The position numbers and the translations under genes are program-made. Shown in pieces: positions 20,496 to 29,750 of a stretch of DNA of 46,896 bases; positions within the stretch are counted from its first letter, which is position 1; every line of letters begins with the position of its first letter. This DNA comes from Dinochytrium kinnereticum (Eukaryota; Chytridiomycota; Chytridiomycetes; Chytridiales; Chytridiaceae): the NCBI GenBank assembly GCA_027604005.1, contig JADGJT010000130.1:1-46896 (forward strand), given 5' to 3'. The notes under the pieces are model-generated. The model worked only from the letters and a program-made list of their open reading frames with translations. It did not search any database and was not told the origin of the DNA.

Positions 20496-22066
20496 CTACT
20501 GCATCTTTGCAACGATCAACACCGTCGGCCATTCCACGTCCACGACGATGCTGTCCCATTCCTCACTCCTTGGATACTGCGTTTCAATCAACGCATCAAT
20601 GGGGTCCTTTTCGACCGTCGTGCTGTCATCATGGACGTTGAGGTAGGTTTTGTAGCATGAAAAGGTTTGGAGGTACCCTCGCAATGCAGCCACCGTCATC
20701 CGTTTACGCACTGGAGAGGGGCAGACAGGTGTTGGACGTATCAACCTTTTTTTTTTTTTTTGGCCATCACCCCACACATCACACATCAACCAAAAATTAA
20801 ACCAAAAACCAAAAAAAAGACTAGGAAAAAAAAAAAGGTAGGGGAGTAGGGTTCACCTTGGTGTTGAGATGAAAACAAAAAAAAAAAAACTAACGGGGGG
20901 GGGGGGAGAAGAAAGGGATGGAAACACACCTATGAACCTCGACAAACGGCGGTCGAATCTCCTCATAAAGTTCATCAAGCACCTTCCTCCCCTCATCCCA
21001 GTACCTTCCCATCGTCACCTTCCCCCACTCCAAAATCGCATCGCTAAAGGTCGGGTTGCCTTCAACCATGCAATAAGCGTACCCCCAGATCGCGAGCGTG
21101 CCATGGGGGCGGAGGATTCGACGGGCTTCTGCGTAGAAGGATGGAAGGTCGAACCCTGGTTTGAGTTAGGAGAAAAGGGGGGGGGTTAGAGCGGTTGAAA
21201 CCTACTTCTTTTTTTTTTGGGAGGAGGGGTTCGGAAGCCTTACAGTGTGCGGCTTGGGCTACTGTTATGAGGTCTGTGGAGGCGTCTGGGAGGGGGAGGG
21301 TGCTGGAGGTGCCGAGCTTGTAGGTTATGTTTGGGGCTTGGATTGATTCTTGTTTTTTTTTTTGTGGGAGGGAGGGATGGGGGGAATGATTCGTTAGATT
21401 TTAGGTATAGTGGAAAGAAGTGTTTTACCTTTTAGCATGACTTCACTGAGGAATAAGAGGCGTTTGCGGAGTTTGTAGTTTTTTTGTTTGTTTTTTTTAG
21501 AGTGTGTTTGTGGTGGGGGGGTGTGGGGTTGGATTGGGGAATGGTGTTTTTTTTTGGGATGTTGTTTTTTTGGGAGGAAGGTGGAGGTGGTGAGGAAAAA
21601 AAAAACAAACAACGGTGAGCGTTGAGAGAGATATGAAATCCGTTAAGGCGAAACCCAACAGAAGCAAACAAACTCCACATTCATGAGTAACTAGGGAAAA
21701 GAGCTCTCCACTCCTCCTACAACCAGCTACAAAAAAAAAAAAAAAAGGAAAAACAACAAACCTCATCTCAACCCCCACAACCTCCTCAAAATACCTTGCA
21801 ACCCCCACCGTCGCCTGTCCAGTCCCGCACCCAACATCCACAGCAACCTTCCTTGGAGTCTCTGTCCCATGATACTTTAAAATCGTTTCAAACAGCGAGT
21901 CATCGTATCCTGGTCTTCATAAAGGCATTCCCCGACCACATCACATTGTGTTAGAAAGTTATTGGGGGGGTGCTGGAATTTATGAATCGATCGCTTGCTT
22001 TTTTTTCCCTTACCGGTGGTCTCGGTATGCTGCCGTGTTGAAGGTTGGGTCTGCGAACGTTGACAT
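20496..22066 (-). CDS. SAM-dependent methyltransferase, Tmt1/Crg1-like
   Basis: Class I methyltransferase of 267 residues resembling the fungal trans-aconitate methyltransferase (Tmt1) and Crg1 group, which methylate small carboxylic or lipid-like compounds in the cytosol. Six exons join in phase: 22014-22066, 21762-21914, 21429-21445, 21244-21348, 20930-21155 and 20496-20745. The N-terminus (FADPTFNTAAYRDHRPGYD) matches the family's opening. SAM motif I is VDVGCGTGQA (43-52), the post-I acidic residue lies in GVEMSE, and AQAAHWFDL (about 104-112) is the family signature. The C-terminus holds VAALRGYLQTFS and VEWPTVLIVAKM. Exon 3 is only 17 nt. The last acceptor follows an A-tract (AAAAAG) and is the least certain junction, although it restores both phase and family alignment. 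It is divergent from the UBA gene, and a G-rich tract lies just upstream of its start. The natural substrate is unknown. Confidence 0.85.
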
Positions 22067-22084
22067 TGTGTTGAGTGTTTTTTT

Positions 22085-22108
22085 TGGGGGTGGGGTGGGG
22101 GGGGGGGG
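22085..22108. repeat. G-run cluster, possible G-quadruplex
   Basis: Runs of five, four and twelve G separated by single T on the plus strand, ending about 20 nt upstream of the methyltransferase ATG (on the C-rich side of that gene). More G-runs follow to 22213. Enough tracts are present for an intramolecular quadruplex; a regulatory role is inference. Confidence 0.5.
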
Positions 22109-22827
22109 TTTGATGGAACGATGGGGAGGGTTGGGAGAGGAGGTTGTTGTTGCGTTGTTGGGTGGTCGATGAGCGTTGACGGGGGAGGCCTGGGGGAGGG
22201 GGAGGGGGGGTGGGGTTCTTTAAGGTGGTGGATGGGGCGAGCTTTCTCGTTCAGGATTTTGGGAAGGAAAATGTCAAACTGGGGGCGGACGGGATGCGAG
22301 TTGTTCTTTGGAATTATTTGGGGGGAGGAGGGCGGCTGTGGCGTGTGGAGTTGGTTCAGGAAGGTTGGTTGGCTTGTGGGTGGGGAAGATGGACTTGAAT
22401 GGGGTTGAAGCTTGTGTGTTTGCATTGATGGTATGATGGTGTTTAGGGTGATGAGATTGTTTGCTTTTGTTTGTGGAGGGAAGCGAGGCTTCTCTTTCTA
22501 TTGATTGATGTATTTTGAATAAAGCGTGGAGATTGAGCGAGCATGGGGTGTGGTTTCGCGGAGAGCGTGATGGTGATGGTGGTGGGTGGGAGGGGGAGTT
22601 CTTGGGGGTTTGGATTTCTAAGACCGTGAAGGACGAAAACTCAGCAGTCCTCAGACCACCCGGTCCCCTCTTTTCTTTTTGAGCGACGCCATCTCTGCCC
22701 ATCCATCTCCGTCCCTCCATCCCACATCGCATCCATCACATCTCATGATGGGTGGTGATTACAAAAACTCATCCTTTGAAAGTTTTGGAAAAGATTTCCT
22801 CCCCCACCACCTTTCCTTGACACAAGC

Positions 22828-24355
22828 ATGCAGACGGTCCCAGGCATCGACCCCAATGAGAACTTTTCGGGGCAGCTGAGAATGCTGCATGGGATGGGGT
22901 TTTCGGAGGTTGCGAAGAATAGGATGGGTGAGTGTTTTTTGGGTGTGCGTGCGTGATGGTTTGGGTCTTTTGAGGACGGGGGGCGGTGGGATACCCCACC
23001 CTGGATGGATGTGGAATAAAACGTTGTGGGAGCCCGATGCGTGCTGCAGGGGGGAGATTCTTTTATTCTTCTTTGGTATCTGGAGCAGCCGTCTTTAGCT
23101 AGTTTCATAAAGTGATGGAGCTAACGACCTTTCCTCATGACGACCAGCATTGAAGCGCAGCAACGGTCGCATCCAGGAAGCCATTGACATGCTCGTCAAC
23201 GACAACATCCCCACCGAAGAAGAAGACCCCGATGAAATCCCTCTGGCCAACCTCGCCATCTCAACCCGAACCCGTGACGCATTGCGACAGCTCAAGTCCA
23301 TGGGATTCACCAACACCCACGCAAACCTCGAGGCCCTTCGTCAGGCAAGGGATGACGTTGACAAGGCCTACATCATCCTCATGGAGGCTGAGAACGGGCC
23401 CGTTGTCCCGGGGAGCGGGGCGAAGCTGGTTGCCGGGGGAAGGTCGGAGCCTGTCGCTGTGCCGAAGAGTGGTAAGAGGGGTAAGAAGGGGGTGGTGAAA
23501 TCTGTGTCGCCTGGTGCGAGGGAGGTTGGGGGGGAGGTGACCCTTGCGGATGTGCTTGGGAGCGCACCGGTTTGGAGGGAGGGTGGGGGGTCGTACCTTG
23601 GAGTCTCGGAGGAGAGGTTTGGGAGGTCTGTTTCTCCGAATCCTCGCGATCAGTTCTCTCGGTCTGTTTCCCCTGGGTATCAACCCACAGCGTCGCCTGG
23701 CACGTCGCCTTACCGATCCCCATCCAACAACGCCACCACCACCACTGGGATGGCGTCAAGGTCATCTTCTCACCTTTTGTCGTCGTCGTCGTCGTCAGGG
23801 ATTGGATCAAAGACCTACAACCTTCTCTCCGAGATTGATTTCACCGATCGCGGAGCAAAGAAGCACATCACGGTTCCCATGCCCCCGGCTCTTCGGTCTC
23901 AACGAAGCGGACACCTCGGCACCTCTCCCTCCTCCTCCTCCACCTCCACCACCACCTCCTTCACGGCAGCAGCAAACCCTCCACCTGGGAGCCATTTTCT
24001 CGACCTCGAAGAGCTTCAACGCGCGTCGTTGCTCCCGGATTTCGCGACGGATAATTACCTTTACGCTTCCTCTTTGACGGAGGAGGGCAGCAGGGGAGCT
24101 GGGGGTGGTCGGAATGGTGGTGGTTCCTCTTCTGTTGGAGCGTTCTCGTCGTCGTCGCTCTTGTCGACGCAGCTGAGTGGTGGGGAGAATGGGGCTGTTG
24201 CTCTGGAGGCGGCGTATGCATCTTTTAGGACACCTCGGACGGCAGGTGGTGGTGGAGGTGGAGGTGGAGGTGGAGGTGGTGGTTTGGGGGGAGGAGAAGA
24301 GTTTGACCCATTTGGGGATGAGTTTGCGGTGAAGGATCCGTTTGTTACCAAGTGA
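22828..24355 (+). CDS. Two-UBA-domain protein with C-terminal DPF motifs
   Basis: Two exons (22828-22927 and 23148-24355) join in phase into 435 residues. The first UBA-like helix bundle spans about residues 16-52 (LRMLHGMGF ... RIQEAIDMLV) and is split by the intron. The second spans about 77-113 (LRQLKSMGF ... VDKAYIILM). Both keep the MGF loop expected for ubiquitin binding. An acidic linker EEEDPDE separates them. The rest is Ser/Gly/Pro-rich with three SVSP sites (candidate phosphorylation sites) and a run of 13 Gly encoded by GGT/GGA repeats at about 24243-24282. The C-terminus has DPF at 420-422 and 430-432, motifs that in endocytic adaptors bind AP-2 appendage domains. A role as a ubiquitin-binding endocytic adaptor is inferred. 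Reading exon 2 alone would lose half of the first UBA domain, which supports the intron. The start ATG at 22828 is the only suitable one in the short first exon. Confidence 0.8.
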
Positions 24356-24960
24356 AAGTGAAGCAGAGGAATAACAATAACAATAGTAACAAATAATAAA
24401 TAGTAATACTGATGATACTGATGATGTTGATGATGTTGATTTGAATATGTAATGTAATAATCAATAGTATGTATGTGCATGTATATATATATACATTATA
24501 TATACTGATATTTTAATTTAATTTAATTTATTATTATTGTATAAATTAATTATAATTAATTAATTCTGTCTGTCTGTCTGTCTGTCTGCCCCTTTATAAT
24601 TGAATGAATTAATATATTTAATTAGTATAATTAATTATGTATTTATTTATTTATTTTACTATTTTACTTCCTTGCCTTGCTTGTTCACTTTCTTTCTTTC
24701 ACCAGCGATGATGAGCAAGCAAGCAGCAGCTGCCCCCAATAATTAATTAATTAATTAATGTATAAATTATTAATTGCCTGTTGGCTTCATTCAAGCCATC
24801 CCATCCTCTCTCTCTCTCTGCTCTCTCTGCTCTTTCTCTCTCTCTCTCTGCTCTCTCTCTGCTCTCAGCCCCTTCCTTCCCTTCTCCGATGGAATTGTCA
24901 CCCAGCAACGACGCGTCTGAGCTGAATTCTTTTTGAATAATTAATTATTTATTTATTTAT
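24356..24960. repeat. Microsatellite cluster between the UBA gene and secreted gene A
   Basis: Dense simple repeats: AT-rich TATATATA (24482-24492), CTGT units (24567-24590), TTTA units (24639-24655), AATT units (24741-24759) and a CT/CTCTGCT array (24809-24867). No ORF of interest. This is the 3' flank of the UBA gene and the distal promoter of secreted gene A. Confidence 0.7.
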
Positions 24961-24997
24961 TATTATTGACATGCCGCCCTTCCCCCCTCCCCGCGAC

Positions 24998-25004
24998 TAT
25001 AAAG
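24998..25004 (+). promoter_or_regulatory. TATA box of secreted gene A
   Basis: TATAAAG lies 83 nt upstream of the ATG at 25087, preceded by a C-rich stretch and followed by a CA-rich leader, the usual layout of a strong fungal promoter. Similar CA-rich leader sequence follows the TATA arm at 291-300. Confidence 0.6.
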
Positions 25005-25086
25005 CGCATGCATTATTTGCTTGACTTTTCAACAACACAACACACACCCCCTTCTCAGCCTGCTGCTGCAACCAACCAACCATCGA

Positions 25087-25870
25087 ATGCTCACCACCAC
25101 CCTCGCCGTCGTCCTCCTCCTTGGAGCCCCTGCCGCGCTTGCTACCCCGCCGGGCATCAACCCCGTCGTTGTCACCGGTGTTCCTTCCACCTTTGACCAT
25201 TGCGCTAGGCTGAGGGAGGAGGGCAACCGCGGGTGCATTCACAACTTTCCTGCTGCCGAGACCGACAATGACCCTATGACGAGCCCTGCTTGCATTGCTG
25301 CGAGTGGAAGGTGCGCTAAATGCGTTTTTTGTTTTTTTTTTGGTGTTGTTGTTTTCTCCTTCTTCTTTCCTTCCTTCCTTCCTTTGCTCTTTTCCTTCTT
25401 CTTTCTCTTCTTATTGCGGGCATGTTTGACTCATGGCTGACCTCTTCCTCTTGCTGCGTGCAGATACGCCGACAAGTGCATTCAATCCGTTAACCAGAAC
25501 AAGCCCTTCAACTACAACTTCAACTACCCTCCCAGTGCGACCCCTCCCACAACCCCACCAACCCCTCCTCCCACAACCCCTCCAACCCCTCCCGGGTCTC
25601 CAGATGGACCTTTGGTCTCTGGAACCGCAAAGTCCTACACTGATTGCACCGACTTTCAGCATAGGGGGAACAAGGCTTGCGAGGCATTCCCAGAGTGGAG
25701 CCCCGACCCGTCCACACCTGTTCGCTACATGTGCATGAACGCAAACGTTGAGTGAGTCTATTTTGAATCCTGTCATTGCTAGGGGCTCTCTCTCCACCGC
25801 GTCCTCTTGACTGGCCTCTTTTATTTTTTTTTTTTTTTTTTTNNNNNNNNNNCCCGCCATGTGACGGGCC

Positions 25871-25903
<33 letters not shown>

Positions 25904-26380
25904 GTGAGTGTTTTTTTGTTTGCTTGTTTGTTTTGTTTGTTTGTTTTTTCTCTCTCTTTTTTATCGGTTTTGGTTTCGGCAGAAGATGTTAATCGACTCT
26001 TTTTTTTGTTGCCCAAAAAAAAAAAAAAAAAAAAAGGATCGGAAACGCTTGCTTTGCCGTTCCTTATGAGCAGGGTGGGAAATCTTACTCGTGGTCTTTC
26101 ACGTTCCCTTCTGGAACCAGGAGCCGATGGTCCGAGGTCTTTGATGAGGATGGAGGGGAGGTGGTTGAACGTTCTCGCCGGTTGTCACCATGCGAACGGG
26201 CTAGGATGCAACAGTTCAGGCAATGCCGAAGTCGGCCCGCGAGCTTGGCTTGCAAGATGGCTGAGAGAGAGTGAGTTGTTTTTTTGGTTTCTTGGGTTTT
26301 GATTTGTTAATCTTTCTTTTTTTTTTTTTTTTCTCAATTCCCCACCTCCTTTCTTTAGTGTCAAATATAGATGTCGTTAG
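25087..26380 (+). CDS. Secreted protein A with three four-cysteine modules (family not recognised)
   Basis: Four exons, 25087-25310, 25464-25751, 26037-26270 and 26359-26380, join in phase into 255 residues. A signal peptide (MLTTTLAVVLLLGAPAALA) predicts secretion. Three modules follow, each C-x10-C-x(n)-C-x10-C: Cys39/50/69/80, Cys136/147/165/176 and Cys223/234/243/254. The first Cys pair reads CARLREEGNRGC, CTDFQHRGNKAC and CERARMQQFRQC. Modules 1 and 2 are followed by an aromatic strand, FNYNFNY and YSWSFTF. Modules 1 and 2 are joined by a Thr/Pro-rich linker (TTPPTPP units). Module 3 has a short middle (x8) and ends the protein one residue after its last Cys. Each module is split by a phase-2 intron in the codon of the sixth residue after the third Cys. 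Exon 3 begins after a run of 20 or more A, and intron 2 holds a 10-N gap. Only Cys residues of the modules occur, so two disulfides per module are likely. Function unknown; gene B is a homologue. Confidence 0.85.
25843..25852. other. Assembly gap of 10 N
   Basis: Ten unknown bases lie inside intron 2 of secreted gene A, directly after a run of T. The real length of the gap is unknown. The flanking exons join in phase, so no coding sequence needs to be missing. Confidence 0.95.
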
Positions 26381-27656
26381 TGTCCGATATCACTGAGATT
26401 TTTGATGATTGTTTGTGGTTGTGTTGTGGTTGTTGTTGTTGTTTGTTTTGTTTTTGTTTGTTTTTTTTGGTTCCTGGTTTGTTGTTTGTTTTTTTGTTGT
26501 TTTTCTTTTTGTGTTTTTCCCAACCCTGCCTTTTGAGCGAATTGTGTTCAATACAACAGCCATCAGCTCTACATTATATTTCTTTTCTCATCAAAGCCAA
26601 CCAGCCAAGCCAGCCATTAACATATCAAGGAAATGCTAAAAAGTGTTTTGTTCATCCACCCAAAATCCATTATTTCCAAACAACCCAACGGTACTGGAAT
26701 GAAATTGCAAAGCCATTTGATCATGAACCACACTGGTTGGTGGGTCACCACCACCAACCACCACCACCAACCACCAACAACCGACCACCACCGAGAATGA
26801 AGCAACGAGAAAAACCAACCTGTAAAGAAGATTTGCTTGACACATGAAAAAAAGAGGCGTGAATCAATCTCTGACCACACCATAACAAAAAAAAAAAAAG
26901 GGTGTTTTTGCGGAAAGATAAACGAGGGCTGATGATTAACACGCTGGGGTTTTTTTCGCAAAAACAAAAACATTCACCCATATAAAGCAAACGTGGAAGA
27001 GCGGTGATAAAAAAACGAAAAAAAGAAAGAACTGGTGGGAGGAAGCGGGGGTGGGGGTTAAGGGTGGGGGTGAAGAACATCAAAAAAAAAAACAACAAAA
27101 CAATCTGCTCCTACACAACACCATGATGGGAAGAGAGAAAAAAGAGGGCAAGGAAAACATTAATCCTTCGTTGGGGGGGGGAATAAATCCAGAGCAAAAC
27201 TGAATGAACAGGGAAAGGGTCGGTTCAGAATAGATGAGGAGGCGGGGGTCATGAAAAAAAGGACCTGGAAAACCGAAATAATGGGAAGAGACAATTACGA
27301 ATGAAAAAAAATGGGGGGAGGAGAGGGGAGGAGGGGAGGGGAAGGGGGAAGAGACAGGTACGAATATTAAAAAAAAAAAAAAAGGACAGGTTTAGGCCCA
27401 CCGAAAAAAAAATATTAGAATAAAGATAGGGGCATGAGAAAGAAACAGCTGAGGCAAACTCGTCGAGCTAAAAAAAAAAAAAAAAAAAAAAGATGATGGA
27501 AGCTCTAAGGGAATATCGACGAAGATGTGGGAATAATGCAAAAAGCGTAGATAATGATCAGACCCGGAAAAAATAAAAAAGAATAGAAGCTCACTTGGCG
27601 GCAACAACAACAACAAAAAAAAAAAAAAAGACAAGGAACCAGCCAAGGAATGGTAT
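26381..27656. other. 1.3-kb A/T-run-rich stretch without a gene
   Basis: T-rich to about 26520, then A-rich on the plus strand, with A-runs at 27369-27383, 27471-27491 and 27615-27629 and a G-rich stretch at 27314-27350. A repeated CCACCAACCA pattern lies at 26748-26790. The ORFs are shadows of the skew. It is 3' flank for two convergent genes. Confidence 0.5.
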
Positions 27657-29151
27657 CTAAAGCAACTCAAGAATATCCAGAATCTGCTCTCCACTGTACG
27701 GAATGATTCCCTCCCCTTTCTTCTCAACTTCTCTGATGAGCTGGACAACGCGGTCGCAAACTGGAGTGGCCACGTTGTGTTCGATGCCGAGCCTGCAGAT
27801 CTCACCCTGGAGGTAGTCAATCTCGGTGAGACGCTTGGCTTTCAGATCTTCGTACGTTGAGCTCGTGGCTGTCCATAAGAGGAGGAGGAGGAGGAGGAGA
27901 GAATGGAACAGTCAGATTTTTAACCGAAAAACCAATGAAAGAAAGACCAGTTCTGATAGATCAAGGATCCAAAAAAAAAAAATAATATATAAAAAAAAGC
28001 GACCCCCAACCTTTCTCATCAATGGAGAGCATGCTTGAGGCGATGCGGAGGAATGCAAAATCGGGGAGTGAGAGAACGTAGGGAATCATCCAGACAGGGA
28101 TGGAGGTGAAGGAGGCGGGGTGGATGCCAGAGGCGGTGTAAACCGCCAATGCTTCGGAGATGCACTTTGATAGAACGTCCCTGAACTGACGCTGCGACAG
28201 CTCAGCCTTCAACGGGACACCAGAGAGCGCTGAGACTGCGTTGTTGAGGTTCAAAAGAAGCTTGCCTGGGGGGGGGGAACAAGGTTGATTTTTGTTAGCT
28301 CTTGGGTTGAATTTTAAGGCTGTCTGAGACGAGAGAAGAAAAGGAAGAAGGGAAAAACGAGAAGAAGAAACCCCACCATAGAGGACATTGTCCATTTCTG
28401 AGGAGACCTTGCAATCAACACCCGCAGCCAAGAGCAGCTTCATGAACGCCCTCCCCTTATCCGAATCAGCGACATAAACGGGCCCAACGGAAGCCTGGAA
28501 AAAGTGAGCCTCCTCCGGCTCAACAACATTAAAAGGCCACATGCCCTCCACAACATCCATGGTCTCCCCAACCAAATCCCTCAAAAAGCCCGCAGCCCTC
28601 GCCCCATTCTGCAAAGTGATCACAGTGGTGTTCCTCCAGAACCACCCATCCCCCTCTCGATCCCTCACCTCCTCCGAGAACCCAGCCTCCCTCAACTCCC
28701 TCGCGACCTCGACACTCGAAGTCCTCTTGACACACACCGCCAAGAACTCTGGCCCAACCTCCAACGACTCCTTGAACGCTTGAAGCGAGGTGTGAGGGTT
28801 AACCTGTGATGGATCCGCGTGACGGGTCTTGGGGACCGATGCGGCGTTGGTGCGAATCGTCACGGTTAGACCGTTGGCTTTCTTGATCTTTTCCATGAAC
28901 TTTGGTCGGCCTATGAAGTGAACCTTTGGGGGGAAGCTGGCAGGGCTTGTTGCGAGAGATGCGCCGAGATAGGATCCGATCAACCCTGCGCCGTAGATGG
29001 CGACGATGGGGGTCGCGGTCTGCGTGGAACCGGATGATGATGGGGCGGCGCCGTTCATTGCGTTTTTTTTGGGGAGAGTGGGGAAGATGGCGTGTGGGGA
29101 TGGGGATGCGTGCGTGCGTGCTTGCTGCGTAGAGGGAGTCGTCGTCGCCAA
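27657..29151 (-). CDS. Ketopantoate reductase family protein (ApbA/PanE)
   Basis: Family members reduce 2-dehydropantoate to pantoate with NADPH, a step of coenzyme A synthesis, although fungal genomes hold several divergent paralogues. Three exons, 28377-29151, 28011-28265 and 27657-27868, join in phase into 413 residues. The Rossmann nucleotide-binding loop is GAGLIGSYLG, preceded by the strand IVAIY. LQNGARA and the downstream helix GKLLLNLNNAVSAL match the conserved N and K/N positions of the family. The C-terminal helical domain contains SSTYEDLKAKRLTEIDYLQG, the usual substrate-side signature (S-S-x-x-x-D-x-x-x-x-R-x-T-E-I-D-x-x-x-G). The N-terminus has about 45 extra residues before the Rossmann strand, Ser/Thr/Pro-rich; Met32 (MNGAAPSSSG) is an alternative start, or the extension may be a targeting sequence. 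Whether this paralogue makes pantoate or reduces another keto acid cannot be told. Confidence 0.9.
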
Positions 29152-29750
29152 GGGAGGGTCGGGGTCGAAGGTAGCACTCGGTTGATGGGGGTGAAGTGAA
29201 GTGAAGGTGGGAAGTCAATGACGGGCGGTCGTCTGCCTCGTCTCTCGTTCTCGTTCTCGTTCTCGTCTGGCGATGATTGCGCTCGCTGATTTGCCGTTTG
29301 ACGCCGATCACAAGAAGGAGCCAAATCCTGGGGGGGGGTGTGACAGCTGCGTTTCCTTCAATGCCGTCACACCTGCCTGCCCCCTCGGCCCTCCTCACCT
29401 GACCTTCGCATGTCGTCGTTCCAAATGGGCGCTGAGCGACGCGTCTGCTGCTCAACGACGCGTCTGCTGCTCGCGTTTGCGCTGGATGCATGGCGGAAAC
29501 ACGGCGGGCGGTCCGTCCGTCAGTGTGTGGTTGTTGTTGTTGTATTAAAGGTTGGTGGGTTGAAGAAAATGACATGACACTGGGTAGAACAAAAGGAAGT
29601 TGGAAGCTCGGAAGTCAATGGATGTCCTTGCTCATCAATTCCCACCTTCTGGCGTTTGAAATAGTGAAAATAATAAGAAGAAGAAAAAACAATACAGTAG
29701 AAAATAGTTCGACTAGCCCACCAATCCCCCCTTCCCCTCCCCTTTCCCCC
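29152..29750. other. Intergenic 0.6 kb with two tandem repeats
   Basis: Promoter side of the ketopantoate-reductase-like gene and 3' flank of the GDPase gene. TTCTCG is repeated at 29243-29266. A 19-bp unit is repeated at 29437-29455 and 29456-29474; each copy contains ACGCGT, the MluI cell-cycle box core. Confidence 0.55.
29437..29474. repeat. Tandem 19-bp repeat carrying ACGCGT
   Basis: Two adjacent copies beginning CGACGCGTCTGCTGCTC differ only at the last bases. ACGCGT is the core of fungal MCB elements bound by MBF-type factors; it is here about 290 bp upstream of the reductase ATG. Regulatory use is inference. Confidence 0.6.

Noticed and set aside
21877..22425. 182-residue minus-strand ORF overlapping the methyltransferase 5' end
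   Set aside because: Pro/Ser-rich shadow; the methyltransferase start and first exon at 22014-22066 match the family in another frame.
25411..26016. 201-residue minus-strand ORF crossing the N gap
   Set aside because: Antisense shadow of secreted gene A exons; Lys runs come from the poly-A/T tracts.
26371..26847. 158-residue plus-strand ORF with hydrophobic Phe/Leu/Val stretches
   Set aside because: Hydrophobicity comes from T-runs and the start overlaps the last exon of secreted gene A.
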